A DNA stretch of 64,000 bases from Labilibaculum sp. K2S (lineage in GTDB: Bacteria; Bacteroidota; Bacteroidia; Bacteroidales; Marinifilaceae), in contig NZ_JAUCMW010000003.1 of the NCBI RefSeq assembly GCF_030372765.1, positions 1 to 64,000 of the forward strand. The letters are read 5' to 3'. The position numbers were made by a program, and so were the translations under genes. Position 1 is the stretch's first letter, and the number at the start of each line of letters is the position of its first letter. This document shows, in pieces, positions 35,810 through 43,035 of this stretch. The notes below the pieces were generated by a model. It worked only from the letters and a program-made list of their open reading frames with translations, was not told the DNA's origin and did no database searches.

Positions 35810-36649
35810 ATGATTATTATTATGAACAAGATATTAAAATTATTTTCGATATTGTCTTTGGTGGCAATGATGTTCGCAGCTTGTACACCTGATGAATATG
35901 AATTGCAGGCGCCATTGGACAAAAGTGCGGTGAAATTCTCCGTAACAAGAAGCGAGCAGAATCCAAATGTATTTTATCTGAATAGTGAAACTTCTGGTGC
36001 TCAGCCTTATTGGGTTACACCTGTAGGTACATCCATAAAAATGAAAGATACTATAAATATTCCTTTTCCCGCAACGGCAGCCGAGATCTTGTATACAGTA
36101 GAAAGTCCAGGAGGACTGGTTACAGCTGATCCTTATATTTTTGACATTACTACCATTGATGAAGAATATGTGAGTGATCCGATGTGGTCAAATCTGACAG
36201 GAGGTATTGGAAATTCGAAAACATGGGTGTTAGATTTGGATGCAGATGGTGTAAGTAAATATTTTGCAGGACCCTTTTATTTTGGTGGTCCTGGATGGGA
36301 ATGGGCTCCTGCATTTTCTGATATTCCCTGGGCAGGAGTTTCAGCTGGCGATTACGGAACAATGACTTTTGATTTGATTGGGAATGCGAATTTTACTTGT
36401 GACAATAAGATGTTCCCTGAGCTTTCAGGAACCGGTACATTTATGTTGTTTCCAGGTAAAAGTGAACTGATTACTTATGGTGCAGAGGTTATTCATGATC
36501 ATGCTCAAGGTGATGGAATAGCAAACTGGAACGCAAAAATGACTATCAAGACTCTTACTGCAGATCAGATGCAGCTTATTTGCTATAAGGATCCAAATAA
36601 TTGGTTAACATATAACTATATTACCAAAGATTATTACGATTCGCATTAA
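35810..36649 (+). CDS. Small surface lipoprotein at the SusE/SGBP position
   Basis: A 279-residue lipoprotein (lipobox FAAC, Cys25). An N-terminal PKD/Ig-like region (about 30-110, FSVTRSEQNPNVFYL) precedes a domain beginning SKTWVLDLDADGVSKYF that continues to the C-terminus; it has many aromatic residues (GGPGWEWAPAF) suited to stacking on sugars. Proteins in this spot usually anchor glycan at the surface for the SusCD complex. I do not recognise the domain beyond that. ATG at 35822 is an equally good start. It closes the SusCD operon, since a terminator follows at 36678. Confidence 0.7.
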   Translation: MIIIMNKILKLFSILSLVAMMFAACTPDEYELQAPLDKSAVKFSVTRSEQNPNVFYLNSETSGAQPYWVTPVGTSIKMKDTINIPFPATAAEILYTVESPGGLVTADPYIFDITTIDEEYVSDPMWSNLTGGIGNSKTWVLDLDADGVSKYFAGPFYFGGPGWEWAPAFSDIPWAGVSAGDYGTMTFDLIGNANFTCDNKMFPELSGTGTFMLFPGKSELITYGAEVIHDHAQGDGIANWNAKMTIKTLTADQMQLICYKDPNNWLTYNYITKDYYDSH

Positions 36650-36677
36650 TAGCTAGCAATTATTATTGAAAGTTTTA

Positions 36678-36725
36678 GAGGCTGATTGTTGAACTATTTA
36701 TTTGCACAGTCAGTCTCTAGTTTTG
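36678..36725 (+). terminator. Terminator after the PUL 2 Sus operon
   Basis: An 11-bp stem with two G-U pairs (36678-36688, GAGGCTGATTG, with 36707-36717, CAGTCAGTCTC), an 18-base loop and a TTTTGTT tail. It ends the SusC-SusD-lipoprotein transcript. Confidence 0.65.
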
Positions 36726-36983
36726 TTGGCGTTTTGTAAATATTAAGGGGGTAGCTGATTTGTACCCCAGTGTGCTATGAAAATGATGAAGTATAAAAGT
36801 TTTCATGTCTGAGAGAACTAATCTTCGCTGTTAATAATTCAATATCTCCGGGGAGATTATTTCAAGAATTAATAATCCCGGGTGAGTCTACTGTATTTGC
36901 CCGGTTTTTTTTTCTTGAACTTACCATGATTTTTAAAGATTATATGAGAAACAAAATGAAAAATCAGTTTAAATATTTTTAAG
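36726..36983 (+). other. Gap with two further hairpins before the BACON-GH5 remnant
   Basis: No gene is seen. ATCTCC/GGAGAT (36844-36857) forms a tight palindrome. CCGGG/CCCGG (36878-36882 with 36900-36904) is followed by nine T residues at 36905-36913 and looks like a second terminator. Together with the one at 36678 it isolates the remnant and GH31 from the Sus operon. Confidence 0.5.
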
Positions 36984-37398
36984 ATGAAGACAATTATTCG
37001 CGTTATTACTTGTTGTCTCATTGCTTTCCTGCGATGACGATGGTGGCTCGAATGATACCAAGGAGGAAATTGTACCGGCACTGTTGGCAACACCTTCCAG
37101 TCTGAATTTTGGACAGGACGGTAGCACCGCAAGCATTTCCATTACTTCCAACACGGTCTGGACCATAAGCAGCAACGCCTCCTGGTGTGTATCGACCCTA
37201 CAGACCAGCAAAGGCAATGCAAGTATTAAGATCAATGCCGAAGCCAACGATGCGGAAGAAGAAAGATCGGCAACGGTTACAATCAGTGCCAGTGGCTTGC
37301 TGCCCTTTTACTGGGATACGGGCGGCGCCTTGGACCGTTCAAATTATACCGTGAAAGACCGGCGCAGCCTCGATACCCTAATGGCCGGAGCTGAATAA
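36984..37398 (+). pseudogene. Broken BACON-GH5 endoglucanase gene
   Basis: The ATG at 36984 is one base out of frame with a good lipoprotein signal in the neighbouring frame (LFALLLVVSLLSCDDDGG). A single lost base just after the ATG explains this. A BACON-type Ig domain follows (about 37080-37290, LNFGQDGSTASISITSNTVW, SWCVSTLQTSKG). The frame then jumps at SASG to LPFYWDTGGALDRSNYTV and ends LDTLMAGAE, which resembles the last 30 residues of GH5 endoglucanases. The whole GH5 barrel is missing. BACON followed by GH5 is the layout of the xyloglucanase BoGH5A (established knowledge). Base composition here is visibly more GC-rich than in the neighbours, suggesting foreign origin. Confidence 0.7.
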
Positions 37399-37629
37399 AA
37401 ACAGGCAATTTGAATAAATAGAAAAACAGTAAGGGGAATTTTGGGTGGTTGCTGTTTGCCGGCAAAGCCTGGAACGCTATAGAACCCGAAATGAACTGTG
37501 GAATACACTGTCTGAATTCCCCTCAACGAATTTGGCGGATATGCCTGGATGTACAAACAGTCTGGGTTATAAGTCCGTTTTCTGTAGGTTCAATAATATA
37601 AATGCAAATATAAAATTAGGACAATTACA
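37399..37629 (+). other. GC-richer stretch without a recognised gene
   Basis: 231 bases between the GH5 remnant and GH31. At least two frames stay open through much of it (one containing RTRNELWNTLSEF, another containing WLLFAGKAWNAIEPE), but neither has a start, a family motif or a clear end. It shares the raised GC of the remnant and is probably more decayed coding DNA. The GH31 promoter must lie here or upstream. Confidence 0.35.
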
Positions 37630-40491
37630 ATGAGTAAAGAAAGATACATCGTGAAACAGGCAGCGTTTCTCTTGATAATGAGCTGTTTATTTATTTCCTG
37701 CCATCAGTCAGATTATAAACAAACGCAGGAGGGAGTACTAATATGGCCGGAAAACAGTAAGGAAGGTGATACGAAATTGATACAGCTTCAGGTTGTGTCG
37801 GATGAGATCATTCGTGTGGTGGCTACTCCGGAAGCAGAATTGAGGGATCGCAAAAGTTTAATCATTGTAGATCAAAAAGAACCCAAGGTAAAATATAACC
37901 TTGAGGTAAAGGAGAATAACCTTGAGTTGACTACATCAAAATTGAAAGTCAGAACTTCTCTGCAAACCGGTGAAGTTGGTTTCTATGACCTGGAAGGCAA
38001 GCCTTTGCTTCAGGAGCATAAAGAAACAAACAAGAAGTTTACCCCCATTTCAGTGGATGGTTTTAAAGGATATTCTTTTAAGCAAGTTTTCGATTCGCCT
38101 GATGATGAGGCTTTTTATGGTTTAGGACAACACCAAAGTGATGAATGGAACTACAAAGGTAAAAATGAGGAGTTGTATCAGTACAATACCAAAGTATCTA
38201 TTCCTTTTGTTGTCTCGAATAAAAATTACGGTCTTCTTTGGGATAACTATTCGTTAACACGTTTTGGCAACCCTAATGATTACGGTCAATTGTCACAATT
38301 TAAGTTGTACAATAAAGAGGGAAAAGAAGGTGCTTTAACTGCAACATATACAACAGGAAAGGGTGAAGAATTTACAAAAAGGGATGAAGCAGATATTGAT
38401 TATGAAAATTTGGAAACAGTGAAGAAGTTTCCTGCAGATTTTCCTTTTAATAATTCCAAAATTGTTTGGGAAGGAGAAATTGAAGCCAAAGAATCAGGTA
38501 TCTATCATTTTAAATTGTATTATGCCGGATATACCAGTGTTTCGATTGGTGGTAAAGAAGTAGTTGGGGAACGTTGGAGAACAGCATGGAATCCGAATAC
38601 TTATAAGTTTACCGTTGAACTTAAAAAAGGAGAACGTGTTCCTGTTAAATTGGATTGGAAACCGGATGGTGGTATTTCTTATGTCAGTTTGAAAGCATTA
38701 AGTCCTCGTCCTGCAGAAGAACAAGGTAAATTGGCTCTCTGGTCAGAAATGGGACAAGAACTTGATTATTACTTTATTCATGGCGATAATATGGATAAGG
38801 TAATTAGCGGATACCGTCAATTAACAGGGAAAGCAACTATTTTGCCTCGTTGGGCATATGGTTTTTGGCAAAGTCGTGAACGTTATAAAACTCAAGATGA
38901 AGTAGTAGGAGCGTTGGCTGAATTTCGTAAGCGAAAAATACCGATTGATAATATTGTAATCGACTGGTCATACTGGGAAGAGGATCAGTGGGGAAGTCAT
39001 AAATTTGATGCTTCACGTTTTCCCGATCCACAAAAAATGATGGATGATATTCATGCGATGAATGGACATGCTATGATTTCTGTTTGGCCTAAATTTTATA
39101 TCAATACGGATAATTATAAAGAGTTGGATGCGAAAGGTTATATGTATCAGCAAGCCGTAAAAGATAGTGTGCGCGACTGGATTGGGAAAGGTCACATTGG
39201 CTCATTCTACGATCCATATAGTCAAGGGGCTCGTCAGATGTTTTGGGATCAAATGAATAAAAACATCTATAAATTTGGTATGGATGCCTGGTGGATGGAT
39301 GCGTCGGAACCAGATATTGTATCCAATTCGAGTATCGAATATCGTAAAAAATTGTCAACGCCTACGGCAATAGGTTCATCTACTGAATTTTTTAATACCT
39401 ACGCATTAATGAATGCGAAAGGAATATATGAAGGGCAACGCAGTGTAGATCCAAATAAACGGGTTTTCTTATTAACTCGTTCAGGTTTTGCCGGATTGCA
39501 GCGATATAGTACAGCAACATGGAGTGGTGATATTGGAACGAGATGGGAAGATATGAAAGCACAGATTACTGCGGGAATGAATTTTGCTATATCGGGTGTT
39601 CCATATTGGACGATGGATATTGGTGGCTTTTGTGTTGAAAAACGATACGAAACAGCCAAAGAAGGAAGTGAAGATTTAAAAGAGTGGCGTGAGTTAAATA
39701 CCCGTTGGTATCAGTTTGGTGCATTTGTGCCCTTATTCCGTGCCCATGGTCAGTATCCATACCGAGAAGTTTATAATATTGCACCGGAATCGCATAAAGC
39801 ATATCAAAGTATCTTATACTACAATAAGTTGAGATATCGTTTAATGCCATATATCTATTCTTTGGCAGGACATGTTTATTTTGACGATTACACCATTATG
39901 CGTGCACTGGTAATGGATTTCACTAAGGATACCAAGGTAAATGATATTGATGATCAATATATGTTTGGCCCTTCTATTATGGTGTGCCCGGTTTATAATT
40001 ACAAGCTGCGTGAGCGTGAGGTTTATCTTCCAAAAGGGAATTCCTGGTACAATGCTTACAACGGTAAAGTTTTTGAAGGAGGACAAACGATTAATGCTGA
40101 TGCTCCTTATGAAAAAATGCCTCTTTTTGTAAAAGCAGGATCAATTTTGCCTGTAGGGCCAGAGATTGAGTACACCAGTCAAAAGTTAAATGCGCCGATA
40201 AAGTTAGTTGTTTATACTGGTACTGATGCTCAGTTTGAATTGTATGAAGATGAAGGACTAAACTTTAATTATGAAAAAGGCAAGTACAGTACAATCTCGG
40301 TCAAGTGGTCTGAAACAGACAAGAAACTAACTATTGGAGAGCGGAAAGGTGAGTTTGAAGGAATGCCTAAAGAGAGAATATTTACTATTGTGTTTGCCTC
40401 TGAAACCAATAAAGTAGATTTTAGTTTTGATAGCTACAAAGGCCAAGAAGTTAAGTATAAGGGGAACGCAATTCAAATCGAATTGAAATAG
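37630..40491 (+). CDS. GH31 alpha-xylosidase-type enzyme with PA14 insert
   Basis: A 953-residue lipoprotein (lipobox FISC, Cys24). It has an N-terminal galactose-mutarotase-like GH31 domain (about 35-210), a PA14 insert (about 225-365, IYHFKLYYAGYTSVSIGGKEVVG) and a GH31 barrel (about 380-790). The nucleophile is Asp557 in WWMDASEPD, with the acid/base region WSGDIGTRWEDMK. C-terminal sandwich domains follow. A PA14 inserted in the GH31 N-domain is the layout of known alpha-xylosidases that remove xylose from xyloglucan oligosaccharides (CjXyl31A, BoGH31, from memory). With GH95-like, GH3 and GH42 neighbours this supports a xyloglucan-type substrate. Alpha-glucosidase activity cannot be excluded. 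Confidence 0.85.
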   Translation: MSKERYIVKQAAFLLIMSCLFISCHQSDYKQTQEGVLIWPENSKEGDTKLIQLQVVSDEIIRVVATPEAELRDRKSLIIVDQKEPKVKYNLEVKENNLELTTSKLKVRTSLQTGEVGFYDLEGKPLLQEHKETNKKFTPISVDGFKGYSFKQVFDSPDDEAFYGLGQHQSDEWNYKGKNEELYQYNTKVSIPFVVSNKNYGLLWDNYSLTRFGNPNDYGQLSQFKLYNKEGKEGALTATYTTGKGEEFTKRDEADIDYENLETVKKFPADFPFNNSKIVWEGEIEAKESGIYHFKLYYAGYTSVSIGGKEVVGERWRTAWNPNTYKFTVELKKGERVPVKLDWKPDGGISYVSLKALSPRPAEEQGKLALWSEMGQELDYYFIHGDNMDKVISGYRQLTGKATILPRWAYGFWQSRERYKTQDEVVGALAEFRKRKIPIDNIVIDWSYWEEDQWGSHKFDASRFPDPQKMMDDIHAMNGHAMISVWPKFYINTDNYKELDAKGYMYQQAVKDSVRDWIGKGHIGSFYDPYSQGARQMFWDQMNKNIYKFGMDAWWMDASEPDIVSNSSIEYRKKLSTPTAIGSSTEFFNTYALMNAKGIYEGQRSVDPNKRVFLLTRSGFAGLQRYSTATWSGDIGTRWEDMKAQITAGMNFAISGVPYWTMDIGGFCVEKRYETAKEGSEDLKEWRELNTRWYQFGAFVPLFRAHGQYPYREVYNIAPESHKAYQSILYYNKLRYRLMPYIYSLAGHVYFDDYTIMRALVMDFTKDTKVNDIDDQYMFGPSIMVCPVYNYKLREREVYLPKGNSWYNAYNGKVFEGGQTINADAPYEKMPLFVKAGSILPVGPEIEYTSQKLNAPIKLVVYTGTDAQFELYEDEGLNFNYEKGKYSTISVKWSETDKKLTIGERKGEFEGMPKERIFTIVFASETNKVDFSFDSYKGQEVKYKGNAIQIELK

Positions 40492-40512
40492 TTAACGTAC
40501 GGGAAGCAATAT

Positions 40513-40547
40513 AATCCCGGCAGGCAATTGTTTGCCGGGATTTTTTT
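40513..40547 (+). terminator. Terminator between GH31 and the GH95-like gene
   Basis: A 10-bp perfect stem AATCCCGGCA/TGCCGGGATT (40513-40522 with 40533-40542) leads directly into seven T residues. It ends only about 10 bases before the next start codon, so the downstream gene depends on read-through or on its own promoter within GH31. Confidence 0.85.
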
Positions 40548-40556
40548 AAGGTAAGT

Positions 40557-42971
40557 ATGATGAATATCAGAATAATATTTTTTTTATTGTTGGCAATGCT
40601 AATTCAAGTGTCAACTTATGCACAAAAGGAAAGTGTACCCGAAAAAGGATTTGTAAGTTGGCTGCCTGCAGCCAAATGGCAAGATGCTTTACTGTCGGGT
40701 AATGGAACTATGGGAGCTATGGTGATGGGGAATCCGTTTGAAGAAACTATTATTCTCAATCATGCTTTGTTGTACTTGCCCAATGAAACTCCTTTAACAC
40801 CGCCGGATATGACTCCATATTTGGATGAAATTAAACGTTTATCTTTTGAAGGGAAATATCAGGAAGTGGCCGAATTAGGTGTGAAAATTTGGAAAGATGC
40901 TGGTTATGGCAAGAAAAAATGGACAGATTCTTATGTGCCTGCGGCTAACCTAACGATTGATATGCCGGCGTCAAACGTAAAGAATTACCGGCGAATGGTA
41001 AATTACGAAACAGCTGAAGCCATAGTTGAATGGACTGACCAAAAGGGAACATTTAGCAGGAAAACTTTTGTTTCAAGGGCAGATGGTGTTGTTGTAACTC
41101 AAATAAAAGGAACAGTACCAATAAATGCTCAAATCTCTTTGCATAAACATCCGCACACCTGGGAGCAGAATGGTTTAATTGATTCACTGATTAAAAAATC
41201 GCAAACAAATATTGAAAACGATTTGATGCATTATCATGTGGAATATGGTAAGCCGCATTCGCATTCTCCGGATGGTTACGATGGTCTTTTAAAAGTGATT
41301 AACAAAGGAGGTGAGGTTTCAAAAATTAAGGGTTGTTATAAAATTGAAAATGCGGAGGAAGTAATCATTCTTACCTGCATTGAACCTTATAAAGGAACCA
41401 ACGAAGAATCATTGTTAACCATTCAAAATAGATTGAATAATGCCGGCAATAATTATAATACTTTACTGGAGAGGCAAATAAACACTCATGGTGAACTGTA
41501 CGATAGAGTTTCTTTACAGTTGAACGTTTCGGAAGAAGAAAAAGAAATGACTTCAGAAACATTGGTTTCAACAGTGAGAGGTGGCACCAGCGCAGGGATT
41601 ATGCAGCGTCAGTTCGAGGCTGCACGTTACAACATCTTATGTTCTACAGGAGCTAATCCTCCAAATCTGCAAGGTATTTGGAGTGGAACATGGACACCTC
41701 CATGGTCGGGTGATTTTACTCATGATGGGAATGTAGAAGTTGCTGTTTCAAATCTGCTTAATGGCAATATGCCCGAGCTGATGATGGCTTATTTTGATTA
41801 TCATGAGCGAATGATGGATGATTACCGAATTAATGCGAAACAATTTTATGGTACAAGAGGTATTCATATCGCAGCTCATACCAGTACGCATGGTCTTAAT
41901 AATCATTACGATGAAACATGGTGCATGGAATATTGGAATGGTGGTGCCGGTTGGACAGCATCTTATTTTTACGATTACTATCTGTACACAAAAGACAAAG
42001 AGTTTCTGAAGAAGAGAGCTTTTCCTTTTATGAATGAAGCATTGATGTTCTGGGAAGATTTTTTAACGATGGGTGAGGATGGCAAATACATTGTAGTTCC
42101 TTCTTATTCTCCTGAAAATAATCCACTGGAGCGCCGTTGGCAGAATTGCATCAATGCAACTATGGATGTCATGATCATTAACGAACTAACCCGTAATTGG
42201 ATATCTGCAGCTAAGATTTTGGGTCTTAGTCGAAAAGAGATACAGGAGAAAGAAGAATTTTTGGGTCATCTGCCCGATTATCAGATTAGTGAAGATGGTG
42301 TTTTACGAGAGTGGCTTTGGGATGGATTCACCGATAATCAGGCACATCGTCATGCCTCGCATTTGTACGGATTATATGAGGTGCCGGATCAAGATATTTT
42401 GGAGTCGGAAGCTTTACAAAATGCGGCTAAAAAAACGATTCATGAACGGATGAAGATTCGAAAGATGTACCAAGGTGGCGAAATGGCTTTTGGAATGTGT
42501 CATTTGGGTTTTGCGGCTGTAAATATGAAAGATAAAGCAACCGCATCCGAGATTCTCGAATACTTGTCTCGTTTTTATTGGACAAATAGTATGGCAACCA
42601 CACATAATCCGGGTAATCTCTTTAATATGGATATTAGTGGAGGTTTTCCTTCATTAATCACACGCATGATTGTGACTAGTCGGCCTGGATATATTACCGT
42701 TTTTCCTGCTTTGCCTGATGACTGGAAAAAAGGAGAGATAACTGGAGCTTTGGCTCGGGGTAATATTAAAATAAAGCGCATTAAGTGGGATGACCGACAA
42801 GTTAAAATCCAGTTGTTATCAAAAAACAAACAGAAGGTAACATTGGAAATTGGAAATAGTATTCAATTGACAAATAGTAAAGTAAATGGAGCAAAATATA
42901 AAGTAAAAGATGGTAAATTGTTGCTTGATTTAGATCAGGATAAGATGGTTGAAATTGAGATTACCCGTTAA
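40557..42971 (+). CDS. GH95-like fucosidase/galactosidase with an altered catalytic motif
   Basis: An 804-residue secreted enzyme (signal to about 22, VSTYAQ) of the GH95 type: an N-terminal beta-sandwich (about 30-300), an alpha/alpha-six-hairpin barrel (about 330-690; PPNLQGIWSG, SYSPENNP with Glu520, HRHASHLYGLY) and a C-terminal sandwich. GH95 enzymes are inverting 1,2-alpha-L-fucosidases or alpha-L-galactosidases that trim the tip of xyloglucan side chains. In typical members the segment after the PPW motif reads INxNxEMNYW, whose two Asn activate the water. Here it reads THDGNVEVAVSNLL, with Asp390 and Asn392. The specificity may therefore differ, or the protein may be a separate GH95-related subgroup. 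Confidence 0.75.
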   Translation: MMNIRIIFFLLLAMLIQVSTYAQKESVPEKGFVSWLPAAKWQDALLSGNGTMGAMVMGNPFEETIILNHALLYLPNETPLTPPDMTPYLDEIKRLSFEGKYQEVAELGVKIWKDAGYGKKKWTDSYVPAANLTIDMPASNVKNYRRMVNYETAEAIVEWTDQKGTFSRKTFVSRADGVVVTQIKGTVPINAQISLHKHPHTWEQNGLIDSLIKKSQTNIENDLMHYHVEYGKPHSHSPDGYDGLLKVINKGGEVSKIKGCYKIENAEEVIILTCIEPYKGTNEESLLTIQNRLNNAGNNYNTLLERQINTHGELYDRVSLQLNVSEEEKEMTSETLVSTVRGGTSAGIMQRQFEAARYNILCSTGANPPNLQGIWSGTWTPPWSGDFTHDGNVEVAVSNLLNGNMPELMMAYFDYHERMMDDYRINAKQFYGTRGIHIAAHTSTHGLNNHYDETWCMEYWNGGAGWTASYFYDYYLYTKDKEFLKKRAFPFMNEALMFWEDFLTMGEDGKYIVVPSYSPENNPLERRWQNCINATMDVMIINELTRNWISAAKILGLSRKEIQEKEEFLGHLPDYQISEDGVLREWLWDGFTDNQAHRHASHLYGLYEVPDQDILESEALQNAAKKTIHERMKIRKMYQGGEMAFGMCHLGFAAVNMKDKATASEILEYLSRFYWTNSMATTHNPGNLFNMDISGGFPSLITRMIVTSRPGYITVFPALPDDWKKGEITGALARGNIKIKRIKWDDRQVKIQLLSKNKQKVTLEIGNSIQLTNSKVNGAKYKVKDGKLLLDLDQDKMVEIEITR

Positions 42972-42991
42972 TAAGAAGTAAAGGAACGAAT

Positions 42992-43035
42992 ATGAAACGT
43001 CCGTGTGACAATTGAATAAAAATTATAGATACATG
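42992..43035 (+). repeat. Leader repeat, short copy D (before GH3)
   Basis: A shortened form of the leader in PUL 1: ATGAAACGTCCGTGTGACAA followed directly by the 3' part AAAAATTATAGATACATG. The middle block with CACACGGAGATGACTAT is missing. Its first ATG gives only seven codons (MKRPCDN) before a stop. The element ends at the GH3 start codon, as the other copies end at theirs. Confidence 0.55.

Noticed and set aside
37445..37633. A 62-codon open frame overlapping the start of GH31
   Set aside because: It has no recognisable domain, uses a non-ATG start, overlaps the GH31 start and lies in decayed, GC-richer DNA.
39587..39850. Minus-strand open frames inside the GH31 gene and similar antisense frames in other large genes
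   Set aside because: They run opposite to strongly supported enzymes, show no known domain, and are expected by chance from the codon pattern.
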